The notes under the pieces are model-generated. The model had not been told where the DNA came from and searched no databases. It was given only the letters and a program-made list of their open reading frames with translations. Below, piece after piece: positions 18,156-26,311 of a DNA stretch of 64,000 nucleotides. The position numbers and the translations under genes were made by a program. Location of the stretch: positions 1,674,001-1,738,000 of the forward strand of contig NZ_CAJHBK010000001.1 in assembly GCF_904846615.1 (NCBI RefSeq), read 5' to 3'. Source of the DNA: Psychrobacter sp. JCM 18902 (lineage in GTDB: Bacteria; Pseudomonadota; Gammaproteobacteria; Pseudomonadales; Moraxellaceae). Each line of letters opens with the position of its first letter. The first letter of the stretch is position 1.

Positions 18156-18506
18156 AAGAGAACTCGTTTAATAATAGAATTATTTTTATAGATATATGGA
18201 TAAATATTTATCTCATAAGATAGCATCAAGAGCCAGTCTAAGACTAGGAGAGTATTGCAAGTAACATTCACGATAACTGATATGATTTCATCAAATGATG
18301 AGTAGCGGTGTCAAGTTTGTTTAGCAGGCGAAATATCATGCTTACCCTTATTTTTCTCACTATCCAAACATTTAAAGATAATAAAGTCAGCCAAATATCT
18401 CTTAAAAAACAGATCAAAAAAAGGAGAGACAATAAATATCTCTCCTCTTTCTATTACTTCTAACAACGCTAGTAAGTTGTCAATATAATAGTATTAAATG
18501 CCTGAC
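18156..18506. other. Spacer between gpmI and ctpA
   Basis: A 351-bp non-coding stretch. It holds the gpmI terminator near 18414-18446 and, closer to 18156, the presumed ctpA promoter. No other feature was recognised. Confidence 0.5.
18414..18446 (-). terminator. Intrinsic terminator of gpmI
   Basis: AGGAGAGA (18422-18429) pairs with TCTCTCCT (18439-18446). On the minus strand the stem is followed by a run of eight T. Confidence 0.85.
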
Positions 18507-20165
18507 TTACAACGCTGGAACCAGTAAGCTTTCGCCCGTCATTTCAGCAGGCTGCTCAATATCCATCAGCGCCAAAATAGTCGGTGCGACATCGCTCAAC
18601 TTACCACGACTACGTACTTGTAGCTTTTTCTCACCCACATAAATGAGTGGCACATGTTCAGTGGTATGTTGAGTATGTACTTGACCGCTTTCGTAATCTT
18701 GCATCTGCTCACAGTTGCCATGATCTGCTGTGATAAGCATATCACCGCCAGCAGCGCGTACCGCTGACTCAATACGGCCAACACAGACATCTAGCGCCTC
18801 TACTGCTTTTACAGCCGCATCAAAAATCCCTGTATGCCCGACCATATCACCATTGGCATAGTTGACAATTAACACGTCATATTTGCCTGATTCGATGGCA
18901 GCCACTAATTTATCAGTCACTTCAGGCGCACTCATCTCTGGTTTCAGATCATAAGTCGCCACATCTGGAGAGGGTACGAGAATACGTGTTTCACCCTCAT
19001 ACTCTTCTTCACGACCACCGCTAAAGAAAAACGTCACATGTGCGTATTTTTCAGTTTCAGCGATACGCAGCTGAGTTTTACCATTGTCTTGCAAATACTC
19101 GCCAAGCGTATTGGTCAACGACGTAGGATAATAAGCAACGCTAGTTTTGGGATTGTCTGCTAAAACATCAGAATATTTGGTCAGCATCACAAATGCCGCA
19201 AGTTTTGGCTGCTTATTGCGGGCAAACCCTGAAAACTCATGATCTGGTAATACAAAGGCTTGCGCCAGCTCACGGGCACGGTCAGCACGGAAGTTCATAA
19301 AGATAAGCGCGTCATTGTCATCAACGGTATAAGGCACTTCATCACGGCCAATCACTACGGTCGGGTTAATAAACTCATCAGTCTCGCGTGCCTTATAAGC
19401 AGCTTGTACTGCGCCATCTGCACGCGTAGACAGACGATTGGCTTTACCTTCAGTGATAAGCTCATAGGCTTTTTGGACGCGATCCCAGCGATTGTCACGA
19501 TCCATTGCATAATAGCGCCCAATGATACTGGCAATCTGTACGCGGCCGCCTTCATAATGAGCATTAAGCTTATTGATATGATCGCGCAGACGATTAATAT
19601 ACTTATCCGCCGACTTAGGTGGGGTGTCGCGTCCATCCAAGAAGCAATGTACAAAGACATTTTTGGCGCCGTGCACTAACGCCGAGTGGCACATCGCTTC
19701 TATGTGATCTTGATGCGAATGTACACCACCATCTGACAGCAAACCCATGATATGGACGTTACCACCCAACTCGTTCGCGGCTTTTACCGCATTGACTAAG
19801 GCTTCGTTTTTATAAAATTCACGATTGGCTACTTCACTTGAGATACGAGTCGAATCTTGATACAGAACGCGACCCGCACCTAAGTTCATGTGCCCAACTT
19901 CTGAATTGCCAAACTGCCCATCTGGCAAACCAACATCTTCTCCAGAAGCAGAGATCAATCCATGCGGATATTGCTGATAAATCCTATCCAAATTTGGCAT
20001 ATTGGCGGCAGCAATCGCATTATCCTTATCGTCTTCACGATGCCCAAAACCATCTAATATCATTAAGACATGCGGCACTTTTTTATTTTGATCGCCATCT
20101 TGCTTACTATTGAGCTGAGCCTGATTATCATCGATAAATGCTGATTGTTGCTGGGTATTGGTCAT
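18507..20165 (-). CDS. gpmI: 2,3-bisphosphoglycerate-independent phosphoglycerate mutase
   Basis: A 552-aa manganese-dependent GpmI, which interconverts 3- and 2-phosphoglycerate through a phosphoserine. Metal ligands occur in [12 protein letters not shown]; the catalytic Ser is in [15 protein letters not shown]; further ligands are in [13 protein letters not shown] and [12 protein letters not shown]. It is about 35 residues longer than the usual 510-515 aa because of a polar, Gln-rich N-terminal extension (residues 1-30). ATG 20165 is supported by GAGGAG upstream. With fba and pgk this makes three lower-glycolysis genes in 15 kb, not in one operon. Confidence 0.96.
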   Translation of the reverse strand: MTNTQQQSAFIDDNQAQLNSKQDGDQNKKVPHVLMILDGFGHREDDKDNAIAAANMPNLDRIYQQYPHGLISASGEDVGLPDGQFGNSEVGHMNLGAGRVLYQDSTRISSEVANREFYKNEALVNAVKAANELGGNVHIMGLLSDGGVHSHQDHIEAMCHSALVHGAKNVFVHCFLDGRDTPPKSADKYINRLRDHINKLNAHYEGGRVQIASIIGRYYAMDRDNRWDRVQKAYELITEGKANRLSTRADGAVQAAYKARETDEFINPTVVIGRDEVPYTVDDNDALIFMNFRADRARELAQAFVLPDHEFSGFARNKQPKLAAFVMLTKYSDVLADNPKTSVAYYPTSLTNTLGEYLQDNGKTQLRIAETEKYAHVTFFFSGGREEEYEGETRILVPSPDVATYDLKPEMSAPEVTDKLVAAIESGKYDVLIVNYANGDMVGHTGIFDAAVKAVEALDVCVGRIESAVRAAGGDMLITADHGNCEQMQDYESGQVHTQHTTEHVPLIYVGEKKLQVRSRGKLSDVAPTILALMDIEQPAEMTGESLLVPAL

Positions 20166-20394
20166 GGATTACCGCTCCTCAAGTGAATGAACGCCTATAA
20201 TGCTATATTAGGATGTTTAAAGCCCTCTATATTAACACACATCTTAAAATAGCTGAAAAATCGTCATTTTACGCCCACTCTTAAGCGTTTAAAGCATACT
20301 TATTTAAGGCACATTTATACAGTAGAAAAGGCGGTTAAAACTTAATAGCAATAATGCCACTCTCTAAATCTACGTATTAATCTGTAAATCATAC

Positions 20395-20423
20395 TTGCAA
20401 TCATTCAAACCATTCGTTAAGAT
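20395..20423 (+). promoter_or_regulatory. Sigma-70 promoter of 6S RNA
   Basis: TTGCAA (20395-20400), a 17-bp spacer, then TAAGAT (20418-20423). This predicts a start near 20430, exactly where the conserved 6S 5' arm begins. Confidence 0.7.
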
Positions 20424-20429
20424 AATTAT

Positions 20430-20622
20430 ATTCTGAAGTGTTGGCTAGTAGATGTTTATTCCCTGAGCCGATAATGCTTTACCAGGATGTGGTACCTATT
20501 GCTTCATTGTGTATGCCTGCACCGCTTGCGGTGTATCAGGAAACCTGCAGAGGCAGTGACGCATCCGCCCTGAACTTCACGGTTCATGGGTCACCATCTT
20601 ACAGCGGCACTTCGGTTGTTCT
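20430..20622 (+). ncRNA. ssrS: 6S RNA
   Basis: Recognised by sequence blocks shared with E. coli 6S RNA: CCCTGAGCCGATA near the 5' side, AGGATGTGG, the CCTGAAC...GGTTCA(T)GGGT hairpin, and CATCTTACAGCGGCA near the 3' end. The outer stem closes by GAAGTG (20435-20440) with CACTTC (20608-20613). At ~190 nt the length is right. 6S RNA mimics an open promoter and binds sigma-70 RNA polymerase, mostly in stationary phase. The usual downstream partner ygfA is absent here. A short open frame in the same stretch is a coincidence. Confidence 0.9.
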
Positions 20623-20703
20623 ATTCGGTTAATTACTATTCTAATAATATTTGGTAGGTTTACTTATAATCCACCATTTCATAAAGACTTAGTAATAACC
20701 ATT

Positions 20704-20740
20704 AAAAAGCCCCTTTTATCATTGATGAAAGGGGCTTTTC
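20704..20740. terminator. Bidirectional intrinsic terminator
   Basis: AAAAGCCCCTTTTATC pairs with GATGAAAGGGGCTTTT around a small loop. It serves fxsA on the minus strand and could also stop read-through from 6S RNA. Confidence 0.85.
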
Positions 20741-20762
20741 TTATGCTTGCCTATTAATTTAA

Positions 20763-21383
20763 TTATTCGTCATTGGCAGATTTGGTGATTTTTTTCACAT
20801 CCTTGGGAATGGTTTTTGCTGTCCCATCAATCGTTGTATGCTGTTTAAACCCATCACCAAACGGGTTTTGTTGTTGACCGAACGGATTTTGATTATTCAT
20901 ACCACCTGCGCCGCCAAATGGGTTTTGTCCGCCCATGCCACCAAACGGATTTTGTCCGCCGCCCATCTGTCCACCCATTTGCTTGGCCATCATTTCCATC
21001 ATTTTTTGCTGATTATTCATGACATAATTATTAGCAAAGTCTTTGAGCTTCTTTTGCACGGGTGGCAATATCACCAATAATGCGAGTAAATCGCTCAGCA
21101 CACCTGGAATGAGTAGCAAAATACCAGCCGCTGCCATGGCCACACTTTTCATCATGGTTGATTCTTGCGGACGCATTGATGGGTTCATCATGCCACCTGC
21201 TTTCATTTGCTGCGCCATTGGATTGAGGGCAGCCATCCCTTTACGCAAGAGGGAGATACCGATGACTGCGGCGATAATAAACCACATAAATACCCACCAA
21301 CCACTCATAAACTGAGCAAGCAAATACCAAAGTAGCATTTCGATAATAAACCAAACAATGGCAATACCAACTATCTGACCCAT
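20763..21383 (-). CDS. fxsA: FxsA-family membrane protein with Asn-Pro-Phe-Gly repeats
   Basis: A 206-aa FxsA-domain protein. The N-terminal ~110 residues contain three or four transmembrane helices, with the family's MKAGG and ALLLIPGVLSDLLALLVILP-like segments. Overexpressed FxsA in E. coli relieves exclusion of phage T7 by F plasmids; its normal role is unclear. The C-terminal half is unusual: a Met/Gln/Gly-rich cytoplasmic tail with about five NPFG units (GGQNPFGG, GAGGMNNQNPFG, QQQNPFG). I chose ATG 21383, which has AGGA upstream; 16 more residues are possible. Confidence 0.85.
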   Translation of the reverse strand: MGQIVGIAIVWFIIEMLLWYLLAQFMSGWWVFMWFIIAAVIGISLLRKGMAALNPMAQQMKAGGMMNPSMRPQESTMMKSVAMAAAGILLLIPGVLSDLLALLVILPPVQKKLKDFANNYVMNNQQKMMEMMAKQMGGQMGGGQNPFGGMGGQNPFGGAGGMNNQNPFGQQQNPFGDGFKQHTTIDGTAKTIPKDVKKITKSANDE

Positions 21384-21637
21384 AAAGTGTCGTCCTATAA
21401 AATAAAAACCAATAAATTGAGCGCCATGCAAATTAAGATGGCTAACATATGATGTATATGGGGATTGATTGCTATACTATCAAACTTAAGGCTGATTTTT
21501 AAGCCATATAGTCGGTACAATATAATTTGGATACAAGGAAGATGAGTAAAAGTACTACGAGTAGTAGGCTGAGCGAGTCTGACACCGTATCTGATTTATA
21601 TAGGATTGAAAATAAAATGTAAGCAAGATGGGATATT

Positions 21638-22222
21638 ATGGCAATTATTATTGGAATTGATCCTGGTTCGCGCATGACCGGTTATGGCATCGTCCAACAG
21701 ACGGGCGACAAACTCACCTATATCGATGCAGGTACCATACGTACCGATACCAAAGAGATGCCTGAACGTCTAAAGCGGATTTTTAATGGCTTAACGCGCA
21801 TCACACAGCATCATTTGAAATATGCTGATGAGCCTATCTATACTGCCATTGAGCAAGTGTTTATGGCAGAAAACCCTGACTCAGCGTTGAAACTTGGGCA
21901 AGCGCGAGGTGCTGCTATTGCCGCCATGGTTGCTCTAGACTTAGAAGTATCAGAATATACTGCACGCCAGATTAAGCAAGCTGTTTGCGGTTATGGCGCA
22001 GCGGCAAAAGAGCAAGTGCAAGAGATGGTCTGCCGCATATTATCTTTGGATGTCGTGCCACAGCAAGATGCCGCCGACGGTCTTGCCTGCGCCATCTGTC
22101 ATGCGCATTCAAGCCATTCCATGAATAAATTAATATTAAACAGCGCCATGCGTGGGCGCGGTGCGTCTAAGAAAAAAGGTCGCTGGCGTTTAACAGAAGA
22201 AGATCTGGGGAACTTGCGTTAA
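21638..22222 (+). CDS. ruvC: Crossover junction endodeoxyribonuclease RuvC
   Basis: A 194-aa Holliday junction resolvase. The RNase-H-like active site is visible as Asp in [16 protein letters not shown], Glu in [19 protein letters not shown], and the acidic pair in [16 protein letters not shown]. It lies 16 kb from ruvA and ruvB and is transcribed on the opposite strand. A polar C-terminal tail extends it slightly past the E. coli length of 173 aa. Confidence 0.96.
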   Translation: MAIIIGIDPGSRMTGYGIVQQTGDKLTYIDAGTIRTDTKEMPERLKRIFNGLTRITQHHLKYADEPIYTAIEQVFMAENPDSALKLGQARGAAIAAMVALDLEVSEYTARQIKQAVCGYGAAAKEQVQEMVCRILSLDVVPQQDAADGLACAICHAHSSHSMNKLILNSAMRGRGASKKKGRWRLTEEDLGNLR

Positions 22223-22243
22223 GAACGCTTATAAAACAAGCAT

Positions 22244-22276
22244 AAAAAAACACGCGTCTAAATGGCGCGTGTTTTT
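22244..22276 (+). terminator. Intrinsic terminator of ruvC
   Basis: AAAAACACGCG (22246-22256) pairs with CGCGTGTTTTT (22266-22276) around a 9-nt loop. Confidence 0.85.
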
Positions 22277-22352
22277 CGAACTGTCTAAGTTATTTACACT
22301 ATCGTTTTGCTATAAAATCGCTTTACTATAAAAATGCAACGGCTTAAACCGA

Positions 22353-23342
22353 CTACTCTGCGACGGCACTTTCAATCACTGCATCCAACACATAAGCATA
22401 TTCTTCACCTTCTGTACTATTGCTATCGTCACTGTCTAATGGGTAGCGCTGTAGACGTAATACTTCATCGTGCATGCCATCATGCTGATAGCCATCGATT
22501 TCACCCGTAAAGACTGCCCACTTGCCTTCGCTCGTTTTAATACCTTGGTCATCATAGGTAATGGGTTTCACTTGTAGACACATCTCTGAGCCATTATCGG
22601 TGCAAGGTATCATTTTCGAGCTTACTGCCCAAAATACGGTCTCGCCTTTACTATTATACTTGGCTTGTGAGGTAAGCCTACCTTCCCAAATCAACGTTGC
22701 TCCATCACTGGTGACTTGGGTTAATATGGGCTTATCACCCTTGAGACTATCATCCTGAGAGTTGTTGTCTTTAGCGTCGCCATCTTTAGTACTGTTAGCT
22801 TTCATTAATGTTAACTGGCTTTCACCTTGCATCAGCTGACTTAAACTATTTTCAGCCTTATCAAGCTCACCACAAGACATTTTCGTACTCATACCCTCTT
22901 CAATAGTCAAAGTATGACCTTGCAATTGGTAGCCGGCGCTCATGGTATTACAGCCAACACTATAACTTAACGTATTCTCACCTTGGTATTGATTAAAAGA
23001 CAAACGCACTTGGTCTTTAATATCCGTCAGCATGTTTAATGGCTGTGCGCCTTTGTCCATTACAGACAGCAATGTCCAACGATAACGTGAAAGATTGGCA
23101 ATCATTTTCTCTTCAGCGCTCATCTTATCCATCTGAATATCATCCGTTACTGCATCAGCGTTCATATCTATGCCATCACCATTTATTGCATCAGCGCTTG
23201 TCTGAGTGCCTTCTTGTACATCACTTTCATTGGGCAAAGAGGTATCTTGGCAAGCACTTAAAACAACGCTTAGTGCCAACAAACTTGGTAGTAAAGTGAA
23301 TCGAATTGGCCGTTTTTTAACAGATGAGGTCATAGCAGTCAT
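22353..23342 (-). CDS. Lipoprotein with META (HslJ-like) and DUF4377-like domains
   Basis: A 329-aa predicted lipoprotein with lipobox VVLSAC (Cys about 31). An acidic linker follows, then an HslJ/META-like domain (about 85-170: YRWTLLSVMD, VRLSFNQY, SYSVGCNTMSAGYQL, MSTKMSCG). A second unit (about 225-300: WAVSSKMIPCTDNGSEMCLQVK, then EGKWAVFTGEIDGY and EVLRLQRY) matches my recollection of DUF4377. META domains are common in secreted or outer-envelope proteins linked to stress and antibiotic tolerance, but no enzymatic role is known. Met 4 is an alternative start. Function here is unknown. Confidence 0.75.
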   Translation of the reverse strand: MTAMTSSVKKRPIRFTLLPSLLALSVVLSACQDTSLPNESDVQEGTQTSADAINGDGIDMNADAVTDDIQMDKMSAEEKMIANLSRYRWTLLSVMDKGAQPLNMLTDIKDQVRLSFNQYQGENTLSYSVGCNTMSAGYQLQGHTLTIEEGMSTKMSCGELDKAENSLSQLMQGESQLTLMKANSTKDGDAKDNNSQDDSLKGDKPILTQVTSDGATLIWEGRLTSQAKYNSKGETVFWAVSSKMIPCTDNGSEMCLQVKPITYDDQGIKTSEGKWAVFTGEIDGYQHDGMHDEVLRLQRYPLDSDDSNSTEGEEYAYVLDAVIESAVAE

Positions 23343-23627
23343 ACCTTGTGGTTATCCCTTTTTTAAGTCCAAGTATTTGAAAAATCAGGTTAAATATTTA
23401 ACAATAAGGGGCTGATGATATCCACTTTATTAAAGCGTCACAATTCACCACTATAGCGCCGTTGATTACCATGGTTGTAACAAAGTGTTTATTTTTATGG
23501 ATTCATCGTAACTGCTATTTTAATATTTAAAAGTACCATAAAAAATCAATGGTCTCAGATAATTGGAAATTTCATCAATTATTCAAGACCATCAATGATG
23601 TCACCTTTTTAATTTTTCGCGCTAGTC

Positions 23628-24290
23628 TTACTCGTTTGTATGAGCAATTTTGGCTTTTGCCATATTTTTAATACTGAAACGCTCATTCATCATTTGATAA
23701 AAACGCGCAAGATTTTCGCCCTGCTCATTCGGATTTACGTTCAGGACTTTACCAAAATCCAAACCGAGATATAGGACGATATCAGCAAAGCTTAATTGTT
23801 CACCAACCAAATACTCACGACCTTCTAAAATATTCTCAAAATAAGCAAGGGCTTTAACAGCCCGTGCAACAGATGGCGCGACAAACTCTGGGACTTGCTC
23901 AACACGTTGGGCTTTGGACGGATGGCTGTGCTGAAAAGCCAGCATAAAATTATATAATACTTCAAACTCAGCAATGCGGCGCATAGCGCACACTTGCGCA
24001 CGTTGTATTACATCATTCCCCATCACCGAGCGCTCACCATAGACACGGTCGAGATACTCACATACAGCCTGTGAGTCATTAAGTACCGTGCCATCCCCTA
24101 GTATGAGAACTGGCACGGTCTGCATTGGATTTATTTTGGTGAACTCGTCTGACATTTGCTCATTGGCAGCAAAATCAATATCAATCACGTCTACATCATC
24201 CATATCATCGACATCGATGCCTTTTGATGCTAACAAAATAAGGGCTTTACGTGGATTGGGCGCAGTACGGGTGACGTATAGTTTTTTCAT
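23628..24290 (-). CDS. Glutathione S-transferase family protein
   Basis: A 220-aa GST with a thioredoxin-like N-domain (residues 1-85: KKLYVTRTAPNPRKALILL, the conserved cis-Pro in QTVPVLIL, and the glutathione-binding NDSQAVCEYLD) and an all-helical C-domain with GEQLSFADIVLY. GSTs conjugate or reduce electrophiles with glutathione. It sits between the META lipoprotein and a peroxiredoxin on the same strand, but with spacers of over 200 bp, so an operon is unlikely. Substrate unknown. Confidence 0.85.
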   Translation of the reverse strand: MKKLYVTRTAPNPRKALILLASKGIDVDDMDDVDVIDIDFAANEQMSDEFTKINPMQTVPVLILGDGTVLNDSQAVCEYLDRVYGERSVMGNDVIQRAQVCAMRRIAEFEVLYNFMLAFQHSHPSKAQRVEQVPEFVAPSVARAVKALAYFENILEGREYLVGEQLSFADIVLYLGLDFGKVLNVNPNEQGENLARFYQMMNERFSIKNMAKAKIAHTNE

Positions 24291-24465
24291 GGCAAACTCC
24301 TTGTAAGATTAGACAAAAGCGACTCAACGCTATCTGGTTTTATTATGGTTATTACACTGTTGATGATAGATAAAGACTGGCCATCCTTTATACAACAGTT
24401 ATATCCTACTCTGCTCATCATAGCAAAGCCTTATTAGGCTTGCTTTTTTGATCAGAGACTCAACA

Positions 24466-24498
24466 ACAAAAAGCCCCACAACGTTACGTCATGAGGCT
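24466..24498 (-). terminator. Intrinsic terminator of the peroxiredoxin gene
   Basis: AGCC(C)CA and TGAGGCT form the base of an imperfect stem (24472-24498); on the minus strand it is followed by TTTTTGTTGTTG. Confidence 0.6.
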
Positions 24499-24524
24499 TC
24501 ATTTCATTCATCCAGTCATGCTAC

Positions 24525-25163
24525 TTATTTATTGGGTGCAGGCGTCGTACGTAAATAAGGCTTAATTTCTGTATAACCTTTAGGGTATTTAGCCGCGATA
24601 TCTTCGTTTTTGACACTTGGTGGAATGATGACATCATCACCATCTTTCCAGTCAACTGGCGTCGCAATGTTATATTCATCAGACAGTTGCAGAGCATCAA
24701 TGACACGGATAATCTCGTCAAAATTACGACCACAGCTTGCAGGATAGGTCAGCGTTAAGCGTATTTTTTTATTTGGATCAATAATGAAGACACTGCGTAC
24801 CGTATGCGTGCTATCTGCATTTGGATGCATCATGTCATATAGCTCAGCGACTTCTTTGTTCGGATCAGCAATGATTGGAAAATTTAGCTCAGTACCTTGC
24901 GTCTCACCAATGTCTTTTGCCCACGCATGATGGTCATCGATACCATCAACAGAGATACAGATTGGCTTGACACCACGCTTTTGAAATTCGCCATTCAGTG
25001 CCGCAGCACGACCAAGCTCAGTAGTACATACTGGCGTAAAATCAGCTGGATGGGAGAAAAAAACGACCCAATTATCGCCTGCCCACTCATGAAAGTTGAT
25101 ATTACCCTCTGTGGTTGCAGCGTCAAAATTCGGTGCGGTATCGCCTAAACGTAAATGTGCCAT
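24525..25163 (-). CDS. 1-Cys peroxiredoxin (Prx6 type)
   Basis: A 212-aa peroxiredoxin that reduces hydrogen peroxide and organic peroxides. The peroxidatic Cys is in FSHPADFTPVCTTELG (about residue 46) and the catalytic Arg region is in PASCGRNFDEI. The long C-terminal domain with NIATPVDWKDGDDVII is diagnostic of the Prx6/1-Cys group, although a second Cys in ASCGRN is also present in bacterial members. I chose ATG 25163, preceded by AAGGA, rather than an ATG 33 bp further up. It probably has its own promoter. Confidence 0.9.
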   Translation of the reverse strand: MAHLRLGDTAPNFDAATTEGNINFHEWAGDNWVVFFSHPADFTPVCTTELGRAAALNGEFQKRGVKPICISVDGIDDHHAWAKDIGETQGTELNFPIIADPNKEVAELYDMMHPNADSTHTVRSVFIIDPNKKIRLTLTYPASCGRNFDEIIRVIDALQLSDEYNIATPVDWKDGDDVIIPPSVKNEDIAAKYPKGYTEIKPYLRTTPAPNK

Positions 25164-25403
25164 GCTTAATTCCTTAGCTATGTTAGTGATGAGCACTAAT
25201 ATCCAAAGATATTTGCGTGCTCTATTATTATCAACGTACTTTTTATTATCAACGTGCCCTGTCAGATATTACACAATAACTCAAAGCACGTCAGCAAAAA
25301 TTCTATTTTATCTTAGCAAACTGGTTATGACTGTCTTGTGAAGGATTGTAATGCGGTTATTCTGTTTATTACTAAGTAATTTAGCATAGACTTAACGAAT
25401 GAA

Positions 25404-26165
25404 TCAAATCACCATCCCAGAATCCCACAAACAAAAATCACCGAATTTACCTTTTTTACTGGTACCACCTGCTGCACGCCCAGCATCTGTTAATGTAAGC
25501 TCACCTTCTTGCTCTTGTAAATATCCCGCTGCAAGCAACTTATCATTTAACTCTTGGGTCTTAAAACCCAGCTCTTTGGCAAGCTTTGCTGTGGTCAGCT
25601 TAGAGTAATTAGGCGTTGCCGCTTCTATAGCAGTAGGTGCGACCGTTGTATTAGCATTATTGCTGGGCATTGTATGACTGGCAGTAGCAGTATTATCAGT
25701 CCTACCATCAGATTCGGTCACTTTTTCAAGCGACATGCGCACTTCATCGCTGATACGAATAATGCGCTGTGCCTCCTCATAAGTATCGGCATAAAGCTTA
25801 CTATCTTCATTACGATAAATCAGCACGCCCATTTCATTATTATTGACTTGGCTAAATTCATAAAGGTTCAAACTGGTAATAATGCATTCGTTTTCATTCA
25901 GATAACACTTTGCATGCAAGTTTTTGCAAAAGCTGGTGCGAATAAAAGTCAGATTTTTTAGCCAGTTTATTTCTTCTGGGTGCAAATCATTCTTGCCATA
26001 AACGATTCTAATATCAATTTTGAGGCGATTACGGTCTTCTAATAGCTCTTTAATACGCTCATTCAGCTTTAAATAGGGACTGATGATAATCAACCTATCA
26101 GACGCATTTTTAATCAATTCTTCTAAATGGTAAGTCGTGCCACTGCTGTTTAAAAATTTTGCCAT
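25404..26165 (-). CDS. Phospholipase D-like domain protein with single modified HKD motif
   Basis: A 253-aa protein. Residues 1-145 form one PLD-fold domain (LIIISPYLKLNERI near the start) with a single HKD-like motif, HAKCYLNE (about 84-91), followed by ITSLN (about 96-100). The usual motif is HxKxxxxD, so the acidic residue here is Glu. A low-complexity Thr/Ala/Asn linker (about 155-190) joins a C-terminal winged-helix-like segment (TTAKLAKELGFKTQELNDKLLAAGYL) ending in a Gly/Lys tail. Single-domain PLD proteins can act as dimeric nucleases or phosphodiesterases. ATG 26165 has GAGGA upstream. Specific function unknown. Confidence 0.75.
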   Translation of the reverse strand: MAKFLNSSGTTYHLEELIKNASDRLIIISPYLKLNERIKELLEDRNRLKIDIRIVYGKNDLHPEEINWLKNLTFIRTSFCKNLHAKCYLNENECIITSLNLYEFSQVNNNEMGVLIYRNEDSKLYADTYEEAQRIIRISDEVRMSLEKVTESDGRTDNTATASHTMPSNNANTTVAPTAIEAATPNYSKLTTAKLAKELGFKTQELNDKLLAAGYLQEQEGELTLTDAGRAAGGTSKKGKFGDFCLWDSGMVI

Positions 26166-26213
26166 TATTATTTCCTCAAATCTTACGATCAATCACTTTA
26201 TAATCATGCACAA

Positions 26214-26245
26214 AAAAGCCCATCCCTAGCGTACTAGAAATGGGC
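26214..26245 (-). terminator. Intrinsic terminator of glnS
   Basis: GCCCATCCCTAG pairs with CTAGAAATGGGC with one mismatch, followed on the minus strand by six T. Confidence 0.8.
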
Positions 26246-26311
26246 AAGCTTGCAAACCACTATTGTTCAGTAGTTTTTCAAATAAGCGCTAATGCCGTTA
26301 ATAGTGATAAA

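Noticed and set aside
20438..20632. A 64-codon open frame between gpmI and fxsA
   Set aside because: It lies wholly within the region that matches 6S RNA by sequence blocks, stem and promoter; it has no ribosome binding site.
24426..24450. A plus-strand terminator-like hairpin (AAGCCT TATT AGGCTT, then a T-run)
   Set aside because: No plus-strand gene lies upstream; both neighbouring genes read on the minus strand. It could curb antisense transcription but I have no support for this.
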